Assembly: GCA_029721435.1 (NCBI GenBank)
Contig: CM056573.1
Span: 47,776,501-47,840,500 of the forward strand
Direction of reading: 5' to 3'
Source of the DNA: Gymnothorax reevesii
Lineage: Eukaryota; Chordata; Actinopteri; Anguilliformes; Muraenidae
DNA length: 64,000 nucleotides
Under the pieces are notes generated by a model, which saw nothing but the letters and a program-made list of their open reading frames with translations, was not told the DNA's origin and made no database searches. Of this stretch, positions 35,101 through 47,100 are shown piece after piece. How positions within the stretch are numbered: position 1 is the first letter of the stretch; the number at the start of each line of letters is the position of its first letter. The translations under genes were made by a program, and so were the position numbers.

Positions 35101-38100
35101 TTAGAAATAGGTGTTGCTGTTTACCTGGTGGTTTACTGAGTGTTTTCAACCTTGTGATGACATGACTGTCTTTCCTCAGACAAGCTGGGCCCCACTGTGT
35201 TTGCTCCTGTAAAAATAGATTTTGTGGGCAATATAAAGGTAAGATTGTTTAAAAAGCATATGTGATCGCATCAAGTGAAAAATGACATTTCATGACACTT
35301 TGTGATTTTGAGATAAAGGCTGTTAAAGTTGTGCACTTTTTACTTGATCTGCGATAGCGGGTTACTTCTTAAATAATTCAATTGAAACTAATTAGTGGAT
35401 CACTCTAATATTTTGACATCAAATGCTTCATTGGTCCATACAACAAACTAAAGCAAAAGGTAAAAAAGGCCTAAGTGTCATAAAATGTCCATTTTTACTT
35501 GATGCGTTCTCGTTCGCTTCTTCATTACTTTTTGCATACTCCACCATCTCAGCTTCTGATATCATTAAGGGTATAGCAAAGCTCATGAAGTTAATTGAAT
35601 GCCTAAGTGTTGAGAAGTATTGATATTTGTTCTGTTGTTCAATGATAACAACTCTAGATTTTTTGCATAGGTGTTTTATTATCATTTTAATTAACCTTCT
35701 ATATTGCCTGCCTCAGCTAAAATGAAGGTGTTACCAGCATATGTTCATTTCAAGGTTTTACAAAAAAGTTTAAGGATGGACTCGTGGGAGAGGATCAGGG
35801 GAGGTTTCTCAATTTCCAGTAGTTGACATCCTCACTCTCTCAATCAAAAAAATAGAAATCTCCAAATTATGGAAGTAACCAGACACTCTAATAAAGCATG
35901 TACCATTTGGTCCTATAATCAACCTGTTGGCCATTATTCCTCGCCAATTCAGGCAGGGTGTTATGAGCCATTTTGCTCCTACTTCTGATAGGAGATGGGT
36001 TGTGTCACTTATTTGCTGTGTTGCCCTGCCTTGATAAGACTTCACTGTCCTTGAAAGACCAATGCAGTTAATTTCCCCAATGTATTTCCATCACTGTTTT
36101 GTCAGGGCAAACGGAAACTTTAACAAGTATCAGGTCTCTTCAGCCGAATGTGCTTTTGATGCAAAAAAAAAAAAATTAAAAAAAAAAGTACACCGTTTTG
36201 AAATTCCTCCAAACAACCCAGAATATCTTCAACAAACCTTCATTTTTTTGCCGATAAAGACCGCAAGAAAGAAACTCAGAAAAGGACTGCATTTATTACT
36301 TGAAATCTACTGAAGTTCTTAAATTACTTTAAATGCTTGGCTATGGTTTGCAGTGGCAGTGCACCTCAGGATTTGAATGTGGAAATTCTGTTTGAGATGG
36401 TTTCCTTCACAAATATATACCATTTAAAAACAATCACCCTAGCTAATGTATTCATTTATCAGATCCAGAATTTCCCAGTTTTCTGACTATGCTTTGAGTG
36501 AAATGAACACACTGGCATCGAGAATGAGGTCTGTCTGACATGTGGGTGCAGTAGCTGGTCTGCAGTTGATTGAGATATTGCATTGTCTTCCTTCAGAAGA
36601 TCAATCAAAAATTGGTGTCCGACCCAGAGTGCTTCCCCACGCTGCAAACGATGGTCCTGCACGAGGTGGAGGCAGGTGTGGCCCAGGTGCGCAACTCGGC
36701 CACTGAGGCCCTGCTGTGGCTCAAACGAGGCCTCAAGTTCCTCAAGGAGTTCCTGTCCGAACTGAATTCCGGAGAACGAGACGTCCACGCTGCGCTCAGT
36801 AGGTGTTCTTTCAGCGTATTGATATGGGGTGCACTCAAGGAGTCTTGTGGGTCTTTCGCACTGCAAATGTTGTCTGCTTGACAAAACCAGGTGTCTTTGT
36901 TACCTCCGCCAAGGAGGTAATGTCTTAGGCAGAGTTTGTCTGTTTGTTTGTTTGTTAGTTAGCAAGATAACTCAAAAAGTTATGCACCGATTGAGGTAAT
37001 TTTTAGAGAAGGTGAGTATTAAGTCAAGGAACAGGTGATTCAATTTTGGTATCTAGTACCAAATCTGGTATCAATTCATATCTAGGCCAAAGTACTGCTG
37101 AGATATATGCCAAAGTTCAAGATTTCAAGTCTTTCCAATGGGCCGGAGTTCCAGTCGCCGTGCTTTTGGGTTTTGCTGCACCCTGGCGGAGGTCTGCGCT
37201 CTCTGAGTGCTTTTCTAGTTTTTAATGAAACAGTGACTGCAAGGTGGTAGCTGTTGTTTTTGCAGTTTGGAACAGCAATGAATTTTGCCACGAGTGGCAA
37301 CCCTACCGGAATTCCTCCAGAAGGGCATTAATGACTCATCTCGCAAGTAATAAAAGAACTCAGACAAACTTCCAAGGGAAGGCAGTCTTGCTTATCTCAG
37401 ATTAGGGCTGTGTTTATGATTTATTCTTCCATTAGAAAGGAAGTGGACAATAATGATGTCCTTGGGAGAGGTGTGAGGCGTGAACAGTTAAGCATACAGA
37501 ACATGGAGACTCCTCTCACATTTGCCAAAAATACGTGCTTTGGACTGCAAAGCCTTTTTGAATAATATTTCTAGGGACTGACGAATCAGAAGTAGATCTT
37601 TCTCGGAAAAACTGGGTGTTCTTGCTTCTGACTTAAAGCTAACACAATATGCCACACTAAGCGCATTATACCTACTGTACGGTCAACAGTGGTGGTTGCC
37701 CAGTGGCTTTGGCGTCTGAGTTGCTTCATATAAGCATGTATTTTGCTCTCTGCCAGAAAATCCTAATGCGAATGCCCCGTCATCAGTCTGTGATCTGAAG
37801 CTCAAGTATTATTGGGCTGTACTGCAAAACAATGATCCAAAGCAAAAGAGCACATGAACCTCAGATTGGTTCAAAGTATCCAAAAATTAAGATTTGAGTA
37901 CCCTTGCCAAAGTCCTGAATTAAACACTTTCAAGATGCTGTGGCAGGACTTTAAATGGACAGTTATTTCTCAGACCCTCCAGTGAAGAACAAGTCTCCAG
38001 TTTCCTGAAGTGTTAAATTGCAGTTGCTGCTACCTGGTGTCTAAGCAATTTTTTGATTGACCATGTGATAGTTTTGCTTCCATCTTGAATTTTGAGTATT

Positions 38101-41100
38101 TTACTGCTTTTCCCATGAAACTTGTGCAAAATTTGTTCAAAATTAATCTAGATCATATAGAATCTAGATTTTATATATCTATAGTATATAAAATCTGTAT
38201 TAATAGATTTTATATATCTTGAGTGGAGTGAGAAGCCCTCACCCAGTTCTAACAAGTCAGAGTGAAAGCTCAATTAAAGTAAAGTAGTTTTGTTTTTTTT
38301 TAATGTCACCTGCAAACCATGTGACTCATGGACACGAAAAACCATGTGACTCTAAACAAGGTATAAATCACTCCTGCATAATATCATACTCTGTGAGCAA
38401 TGCGTTTCAGATTTTACTTACGTTTAAGTTTGGATTTGCAATCTTTTGGATGGGCAGAAGTCGAGGACTTGTTTATGCTAAGTAATTATGACCCATTCGC
38501 TCGCCCTGCGTACAGGAACTTGTTTTACAGTTTCTCAGAAGATCTGTGCACATATGCATGACTATGAGAAAGATTGTTGTTCTCATGAAAATGGGCCCTT
38601 TGAAGGATTTGATCTCGTGCTTGGATACCACATAGCAACTCACTGCTGGTAAGCAAGCAAACGGCACCACTTTTTTTTGTCATTCAAGTGAAGGGAACAG
38701 TGACCAGTGACCTTGTTCCGAAAACAACTCCAGGTAGTATTTCTTCATTGATTTATTGCAAAAATAGCCATAGAGAAAATAAACAACAACAGGTGTGTTA
38801 ATTGAACGTAACAAAAATCAGTTATTTACAACTATTGAAATGGGGATTGAAGTACCATGGATTGGAGCAACGATAATTTCTAACATTCAAAATCGTTTTC
38901 CATGTTCAAGTTTATAAGATCGAAATCTGGCATGATGGCAGTGTAAATGATGTAACTCACCTTGACTCGGTCCTGGAGCACCTGTCATTTATGGGGTTTT
39001 TCCTGCTCAAACAAACGTAAGAAAACAAATGTAACAACTGACAAAATTGAGGCTGAATAAATACAAGTCACGATATTTCCTGAATTGAGTTCTGAAACCA
39101 CAGTTGTTTTTGGTTCATGGTCATTGTTGCCTTCACTTGAGTGGATAACAATAAAGACCTGACACTGGTTCGCTCGGTCACCAGTAGTGGGGCGCTGTGT
39201 AGTATCCCAGTGGTGATCAAGTCCTGTAATGGGCCTATTAACCCCTTTCTGCAGATGTAGACGCTTGCAGACACAAAAGTGCAAATTTAAGCACGCAGTT
39301 ACAGTACTCGATCACAAGATGGCACCCCTGGATCAGTTATTGAATATTCACAAGCAAGCGGAGTTCGACCACGGTTTTGCATATGGAGAAGTTCACTCCA
39401 ATCCCTGTTTTTCAAGAGTTGCATGAATTAAACTCCTCAGCTAAGCGTGATGTGCAAACTGGTCAATATACTTGCCCATAGTATCGATCCAGCAGTTTAA
39501 AAAAAAAAAAAAAAAAAAGCTCTCTTGCAACAGAAAAAATTATTGTCCTCTGTAGCAACCACTTTAGCTACAGTGAGCTAACGGTATTTCAATTAGTGGT
39601 TAAGAAAAATCAGTTTTCTGAAGCAAAAAATTCAACATGGTATTCATTCTCTGACATTCTACTGTCAATTGTAGTCATCATGTACAAAAAAATGTGTTCC
39701 CTTCCGTGGATTTACGCATAGATTCCTCCACTGACAAATTAAGTGCTTCGTTATATCCACCAATCCAAGTACTGGTGTTGATAGCCAATCACTCAATTAT
39801 ATACTCAGGCTCTTCGTCTTTTTTTTTTTTTTTGCCTGCCACCACCCTCCCTCTTTGGAAGACAACTTTATTTTTAATTATAAGTGTTATGTTAAAAAAA
39901 ACACCGTCATGGTGAAACCTCTCTGAGGGAGGGCTATAACAAAACATATAGCAAATTACACAAAAAAGTAAATAAAGTAATAATAATAAACAGTGAAAAC
40001 AATATACAAATAGTACAATCAAACGAGGGTCTGATGTAGATATATGGATAGATATAGACAGAGTAAAGCATACAGCTACAAACAGAGAGGACAAAACAGA
40101 CAGACAGACAGACAGCAATGGACAAGACTTAAACCTAAGAAGCAATTGGACTAACATAAGCAGTCATGGACTAGACAGGACTTACAGACACAAACAAGGG
40201 ATGAATAAAACAATCACCTATAGATGGGAACAGTTGCAGGAAAATGGCTGGAAAAAGTTTTTGAAGTAATAACAGTATATACATATGATTAGTGTGCATA
40301 TGAGTATCAGGGTGAAATGGATGTGAGTGAGAGTTATTGAGTGGGTTTGTTTGTAAGAGAATGGGATCAGATGACAGGCAGGTTTAAAGAAGTAATGAAA
40401 GCAGACTGTTATCAGAGTGTGGGGGTTGAAGGCCATGTGATTTTATTTCCATGAATTTGTATTTAAGGAGGTTCAGCCATTGTGTAATACTAATTTTGTC
40501 TCTGGATTTCCTATTAAGGAGGAAGGTTTTCTTGGTGATAGTTAAAGGGGACGTATTATGCTGATCCTTCTTTTAACACATATTAGTAATGTTATAATGT
40601 TGGTTGTCCATGCTCAATCTCTGAAAAGTTTCTAAACATAAGATACAGGAGTTTTGCCGTAATCCAAGAACGTGATTTCGTCAGCGTGATTACCTCTCCG
40701 AACAGCTCCTCCTGAGATCTTCAAGAGATCTGGGCAAAACCTGACGTCAGGTTGTGCCGTCCAATTAGCACAGACCTAGCCAGAGCCAACCACAGCGCTG
40801 GACCTGCCCACACCGGAAACTATTCTAGTAGGCTCTAACAACGGCAGATTACACTACGCCTTAATAGTGTCTAACTTTTTGAAATGCAAAAGAAAAACCG
40901 CAGATCATTTGAGGTACAATTTTGTCTGTATCTCTCGCAAAGCTGCTTGTCTGTTTACTTTTGGATGCAAAGAAAAACAACTGTTTTTCTTCCAAAAGAC
41001 GATGCCACCAGAAATCAGTGGGAGGCTTTTTTTGTTTGCTGGCAGCAAACAGCCACGGCCAAAGGGAACGTTTGCTGATTGTGCTCAGCATTTCACCAAA

Positions 41101-44100
41101 GACAGCTTTATCAATGAAGGGTAATTCGACACGTGATTAGCGTTTCAGCTGTTTCTCAAACCTAAAGCAGCTGCATCGATCAAGCGCTCAGAGCCACAAG
41201 CTGTAAGTAACGATATAACGGCAAATAACGTGTTACAGGTGGTTAGCAGGACCGCTAGCGATAGTTAGCACTAACAACTGGCCTCAAACACAGGCTTTGT
41301 AAAATATCTGAAGATAAAGCCTGTATCGGTCGTGACTCACACAGAAGCTGTACGTTGCTTTAACTGCATTAGCCAACTTGACGTGATAGCCAGTTGATTG
41401 TTATTGTAGCACAGCAGCTAATGTAACCAAGTTACTGTTGCTAATGTTTGTGTCCTAAATAAGCAAGAGTGATATCAGGGGAAATTCTACAGAAGGTGTG
41501 TGATCATAAACCTCATTTGAAGCTAACTTTTCATACTTGTTTGTAATTTGGATGCTTGGTACAACTGTTCACAGTAACAGAACTTGCTGTCTGTAAAACC
41601 TGTATTGCAAGGGTTTGTCTCTGTGGTTATGACCACTCGGTTACCAGCCACTGTATGTTAGTTCGCGTGCTCTGCTTGTTAAAAATGGTCCTGGTTAACT
41701 TATATGCAGTAATTCTGATCGGTATGCTTGTGTTACTTTGATAAGCATCAATGTGGCAGATTCATCATAACATTGCCCGATTGTAGCCACTTCAGTTTGT
41801 GATCACTTCACTTATCCATGACCGGGATCAGCCGGATACTTCACAAATGTCTGAGCAAGCTTTCTGGTGCAACCAAGAAAGCAACGCGAAACGCAGAAGC
41901 TCTACTGGTTTACAAAAGATTTCTCTGCACTACCTTGACATAATTTCATCCCCCTTTAAAAATTGTTCTTCCAAATAAAAAGCCGAAAAAGGCGGAGATT
42001 AAATAGGTAATTCTTTCCTGTAGAAGTGATCGATTCGCTAGCTCCACATAAGCAACTTGTCCGCGCTAACGGAACTTACGGTCTACAAAACCTGTATTAT
42101 GTTCATATCATAAAGCGCTCTCTAGCTGTTGCGTAATATCAATAAAGCTGCTTTCACATTGGACACAAAACAAATTTTTCGCGCGACAGATTACATTCAA
42201 AGTCATGACCGCTTATCAGTTTCAGTATGTTAGTTCACATGCTCTGCTAATTAAAAATGGTCCTGTATTACTTATATGCAGCAATTATGATCAGTATGCT
42301 TGGGTTACTTCAGTAAGCATCAATGTGACAGTTTCATCATAACGTTGCCTGATTGTAGCCGCTACAGTTCAAGCTAATCGGAGAGGTGCTGTATGTATCT
42401 GCCGAGTTGGGCTGCAGTTAGACCAGACGTAAGTTTTGCAGAGCTTGAGGTGCGTTTTTGGGTGCTTATGAAACGATTGCTTTACTTACCCATGACCGGG
42501 GTCAGCCTGATACATCTCCAATGTCTGGGCAAGCTCTCTGATGCTACCGGTGAAAGCAATAGGGAAGCGCACAGGCTATAACGTGTCCGGTGTAACAAGT
42601 GATTTCTCTGCATTGCCATCGATTGAATATTAAATTCTTTCCTGTAAAAGTGATCAATTCGCTAGCTCCACATAAGCAACGGTTCACGCAGACGGAACTT
42701 ACGGTCTGTAAAACCTGTATTATGTTCATGACATAACCAGAGGTCTATTTAGCTCTCGAACACTATCCATAATGCACCCATTTTCCGCAAGGAAAAGCTG
42801 GTCATTCCAAAGCAATAAGTAAACCATTACCACAAGCAATATCCGAAAAGGCTGTTTAGCTTGGAGCTTTTGCCCCTCCGTCATATATCAGCACGGAAGC
42901 TGTTCGTTTCTCCATGCTAACAACAGACCACAGCTATGCACACGAATCAGCAGGTCCTAATACACACCGAAGCAGTCCATAAGCTGTTGGTCCACTTTTA
43001 GCTGCTCCTAACTGTCCATGTTTTCCTCTAAACTCAGACCCGTGGGTCCCGTGGGGCGGGCGGGGCAGGTCAATATTTTAATAACATTTAGCGGGTGCGG
43101 GCGGGTTGGGCCAAACAGTGGCGACATCTAATTCCCACGAAATTGCGAATAAAAAGTATAATAGGCTATCGGCCACTTGAGGGCTCTAGACATGCAGCCT
43201 AGATAATATGCTCGTCAAACGATGTAATGCTACCTTAAGCAGGATAGAATGCCAATTGTACCTCTCCCTCTTCCTACTCTCGATGTACATGCACTCACTG
43301 GTGCACGGCTTAATCCTCCACGGTTTGACTAAGGATCTAAAGGTTGAATAATAGCTCATCTTATAAATCGTTCTGCAGTCAGCACCGAAATATTATGTAG
43401 TAGTCGTAATTTTATTGACCTGTGGGTCCAAACAACACACCGACAAAACATTTTTTCGCCACTTTACAGTGAAAGGCATATCACGATTCTTATTCAAAAA
43501 TAAAATCAACTTGTTGAGGTGCTTCCGTTTATCAGCTACGTGTTCTCTAACAGCAGAGCGTGTGCTGCCATTGGCAGTAAAGACACTTCTTAGATATACA
43601 TTTCTATAACACCATTCTATACACATATTATCCAAACGAATAGGTAACTTATCATTACTTGAGCATGTATGGTCATAAACTTAGTCATGCTGTCATTAAT
43701 TACCATACCATGACACAAAGAATAATCGTGTAAAACTCCATGGTGGCCAAAGCAGTCCTCTGCATCCCAGCAACTAGCGCAACAAGCGAGCGAACCTTCA
43801 GTTCGGCTGGCCGTGTCCAGGAAGCGCGCCGTAATCGCTTAAACCCTGGCACTGTTGACGCGATTTTGTTTTCGCATTGTTTGGGGAAAAAATACGCCTA
43901 GACCTTCATTATAAGCTGTGTTGAAAAAATAGCCTAAAAGCAACCCCCCCAAAACAATCTTGAAATAAATATCTGAGGGAAAAAAAATTTCCTCGTCAGC
44001 AGGATATCGCAACACTGTATGGGAGAGTAGGCGATAGCGCCAATGCGCCACTGTCATGTTAATTTTGTTCCAATAAAACAGCCTGTTTGCAATATTTTGC

Positions 44101-47100
44101 CTGATGGTATTTCGTTTGGTTGCAAAGATCAGAAATCACGGTAAGTTTCAATTAATAGACTGCGCCTAAACTTTGTATTAAGAATTCCAGCCAAAAGCCA
44201 AATGTATGTTGTGCTCCACTCAAATCCATAGCGTAACAGAGGGATCAATTTTTTTCCATTGCAAATCATGTCACACAGACCCACTGTATTCTTTTTCTCT
44301 TGCCTCCTATTTGTGTCGGGTCGGGTTGGGTTCTGGTTGAAAATCAGTGTGAGTTTTGGCGAGGCGGGGGGGGGGTTAGCTGTCACGTCGGGTTGGGTTG
44401 GTGCAGGTGTTAAAAAACCTCGACCCGCGCATCACTACTAGCTACAGAGTAGAAAAACCGCTGTACTCACCACTGTTGCCGGTCAAAAATTAGTGCTTGA
44501 GCTGACAGACTTTCGCACTGTGTCCCCCACTTTCGCCATTGCGTTTATTTGAACAAGTTCATTTCATTAGATCTATACGCATGCATTGCGTTAGATTGCA
44601 GAATATGCCCGTCGATTCCTTCGGGAGCCCCGTTAGTTTCACTCTGGAGCCTTACCAGGAAAATTGCGTTCTGCTGCCTCGTCCCGCCTAGATCCACCCT
44701 CCACAGAGCTGGCCAGTCAGAAGAAAGTGGGCACACGGGGAGTGGGGGCCATAGCGGAAAAGCTACCCCAATGAGGCGTTTCAGGCAGAGACTGCTATAG
44801 ACTACAAATAGGGTTTTTTGAGGATGGCAGTATGAGCGAAATAAGTACCCTTTTTTTTACTTTGTGGGATTAGGAGTACTCTAGGGGAGTCAAAGATGAA
44901 AATATAAACTTGGAAAAATAGCATAATAGGTCCCCTATGAGGCAATGAGCATGGATTTAGTGTTTTGCATGGATGGGTTGATTGTAGAGAGGTCGCCAAG
45001 TAAATAGAGTGATGGGGATGGAGAAATGCTACCACTCATAAAGAGTGTCAGTTTGTGAGTGATTTCTGTCTGGAAACGGTGAACTGGGGGACAAAGCTAG
45101 GTGGAGGGTAGATGGTTATCTTGACTGTTTGTTGTGCATTGTGAACAAGTGTCTGAGTCTATGAATCCCATTTTAAACATTTTATTCTGATTAATGTGTG
45201 CCCTGTGGATTAATTTATATTGTATGAGTTGTAGATTAGTATTGTTAGTCATCGAAAAGGTGTTCTTGCAGATTTGAGACCAGCAGACAGTATCAGGTGA
45301 GATTAATAAATTGTTTTCCCATTAGTCTCTTGAGAGAGATATTGTTGTGTCTTTGGAGGAAATTAGTTTGTACAACTTGGAGGAGATTTCCTTGAAATGT
45401 GTTAGTTCATAAATTTCTTTCTATCCGAGGAGAAGGAAGTAGGGTGTTATCAACAATGTTAATACAGACTTAATGCAGATTTCATTTGGCGGTATTGAAT
45501 GTATCGTGTTTCACTGATGTACTTCTGGACCAGGTACTGAAAAGTAGTGAAAGTGTTGTTCTGGAAGACATGGTGAAGGTGTGTGATGCCTATTTGTTTC
45601 CATGAACTGAATATAAATGGGTTTTGTAGAGTAAGAAGTCAGGGTTGTGCCACAGTGGGGTGTATTTACAGGGATTCATTGTGGAACCAAAAATTTTGTT
45701 GATTTTCCACCAGACTGTCAGTCATTGAGATCATGACGTTATTAAAGCAGTCGTGTTTTTTTTTTATGGAGATATTAAGAGATGGGAGATCTGATGAGAT
45801 ATTGGTACATGCTGATTGTTCTATTTCTAGCCATGGTGTGTTCTGTGGATTAGGATGAATCCATTTTGTGATGTACTGTAGTTGACTAGCATAAAAGTAG
45901 TTGTGAAAATTGGGTGCTTCTAAGACTCTATAGGGACTCCCTAGTACTTCAAAAAACAAAATAGCCAATTTTGTTCATTTGATTTATTTTCGGTGAAAAC
46001 AAATTTGTTACTCTGTTACCGACCAGTTTTTTGCCATTTTCACCCAAAATAAATCAAATGAAAAAATGAAAAAAAAATAATTTTGTTTTTTGAAGTACTG
46101 AAGACCTACACAAAGCCATTTAAATTGTAACTCTATCTTACTTAGTTTTGGAGCTCTGATACAAATCACACCAATTTTGTAACTCCGCTACCATGTGACG
46201 TGGCCCAGACATCTTATTTGCCTGAAAGGCAACATGATTTGCCTTGAATAAACGGGAAACCATTAATGTTGAGCCCTGACCGCTGCAGATGAAAATGGTT
46301 TGACTGCATCATGTCACCTGACTGGAAAATCTCCATTGTCAACTGCGTCTTTTCAGTGTACAGTCCAACATCCTGTTGTCTAGCATCCGCAGTGCAAGTG
46401 GCCTATTACAGTCTGCAGTTCATTTGAAACTATTAAACTCCACTGTCTGGGATTACAGTGTTGGCGGATTGCTATATTGTCTGTAGCTGATTCTGCCTCT
46501 GCTTAGTCCTAGCAAGGGGTTTATTGACCTTTTTCAACCAGTATGTACATTCAAGCAATTAACTGCAGACGCATCCCAAAAGCCAGTTGGCGAAGGTAGC
46601 CATTTTGGAGTTCATTATCTGTGACATAGAGGATATTTTACATATCTCTGGTCATTGTTCAGTATCATGTGTTCAAACTCTCAAGAAGTGTTCGTATGAA
46701 TTTCTCGACTGTGTTTCTTCAAAGACTAACGCGCCTAATCATCCCAACTGCTCATGTTGTTCTCCTCTGTGTCCTTGCAGACAATGCTTATGGGAAGACT
46801 CTAAGGCAGTACCATGGATGGGTGGTACGAGGCGTCTTTGCTGTAAGTCCAGTAAGCTCTCTGTTTAGTTCAATCAATGAACATTTGTTTTTGTCATTGT
46901 GAAAGCTCCTCACTGTCTGTCCTCTGTCCCTAGCTGGCCTTAAGAGCTGCCCCATCGTATGGGGGCTTCATGGCGGCACTGGTTACCAAGGAGGGCGATG
47001 AGCTGAAGGAGGGCTTTGACTCTGGCATGCGCCGGGACCTGGGGATCTACCTGCCTGCCATGGAGAAGCTGCTGGCTGTGCTGGATGCTTTGTATGAAGA

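Larger units (their letters stand above)
40546..44936 (+). mobile_element. Kolobok-like DNA transposon with THAP remnant, 4.4 kb
   Basis: The left end abuts TTAA (40542-40545) and reads AGGGGACGTATTATGCT; the right end on the other strand reads AGGGGACCTATTATGCT. TTAA targets, AGGG-type ends and a THAP-domain gene fit the Kolobok superfamily. It lies inside an L1 and itself contains a hAT element (about 43035-44440). The interior is partly tandemly duplicated (41570-42730). Confidence 0.7.
39818..45960 (-). mobile_element. L1-like LINE, 5'-truncated, interrupted by a Kolobok-like element
   Basis: The minus-strand ORF2 C-terminal region is readable at 45968-45666 ([32 protein letters not shown]) and on toward 45470 ([32 protein letters not shown]). 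The 3' UTR lies at about 40540-39834 and ends in a poly(A) tail, seen on the plus strand as a T run at about 39817-39832. The element is split by the insertion 40546-44936. Confidence 0.8.
36799..46780 (+). other. PLEKHA8 intron 11 (10 kb)
   Basis: The largest intron of the gene; it holds an AT-rich patch (38150-38215) and the elements listed below, including the L1/Kolobok/hAT nest. 38220-39230 and 46105-46780 show nothing recognised. Confidence 0.85.

Noticed and set aside
36459..36884. 141-codon minus ORF
   Set aside because: Antisense shadow of PLEKHA8 exon 11.
39789..40157. 122-codon minus ORF, Ser/Leu-rich
   Set aside because: It is the low-complexity 3' UTR of the L1 copy running into its poly(A) tail; no domain.
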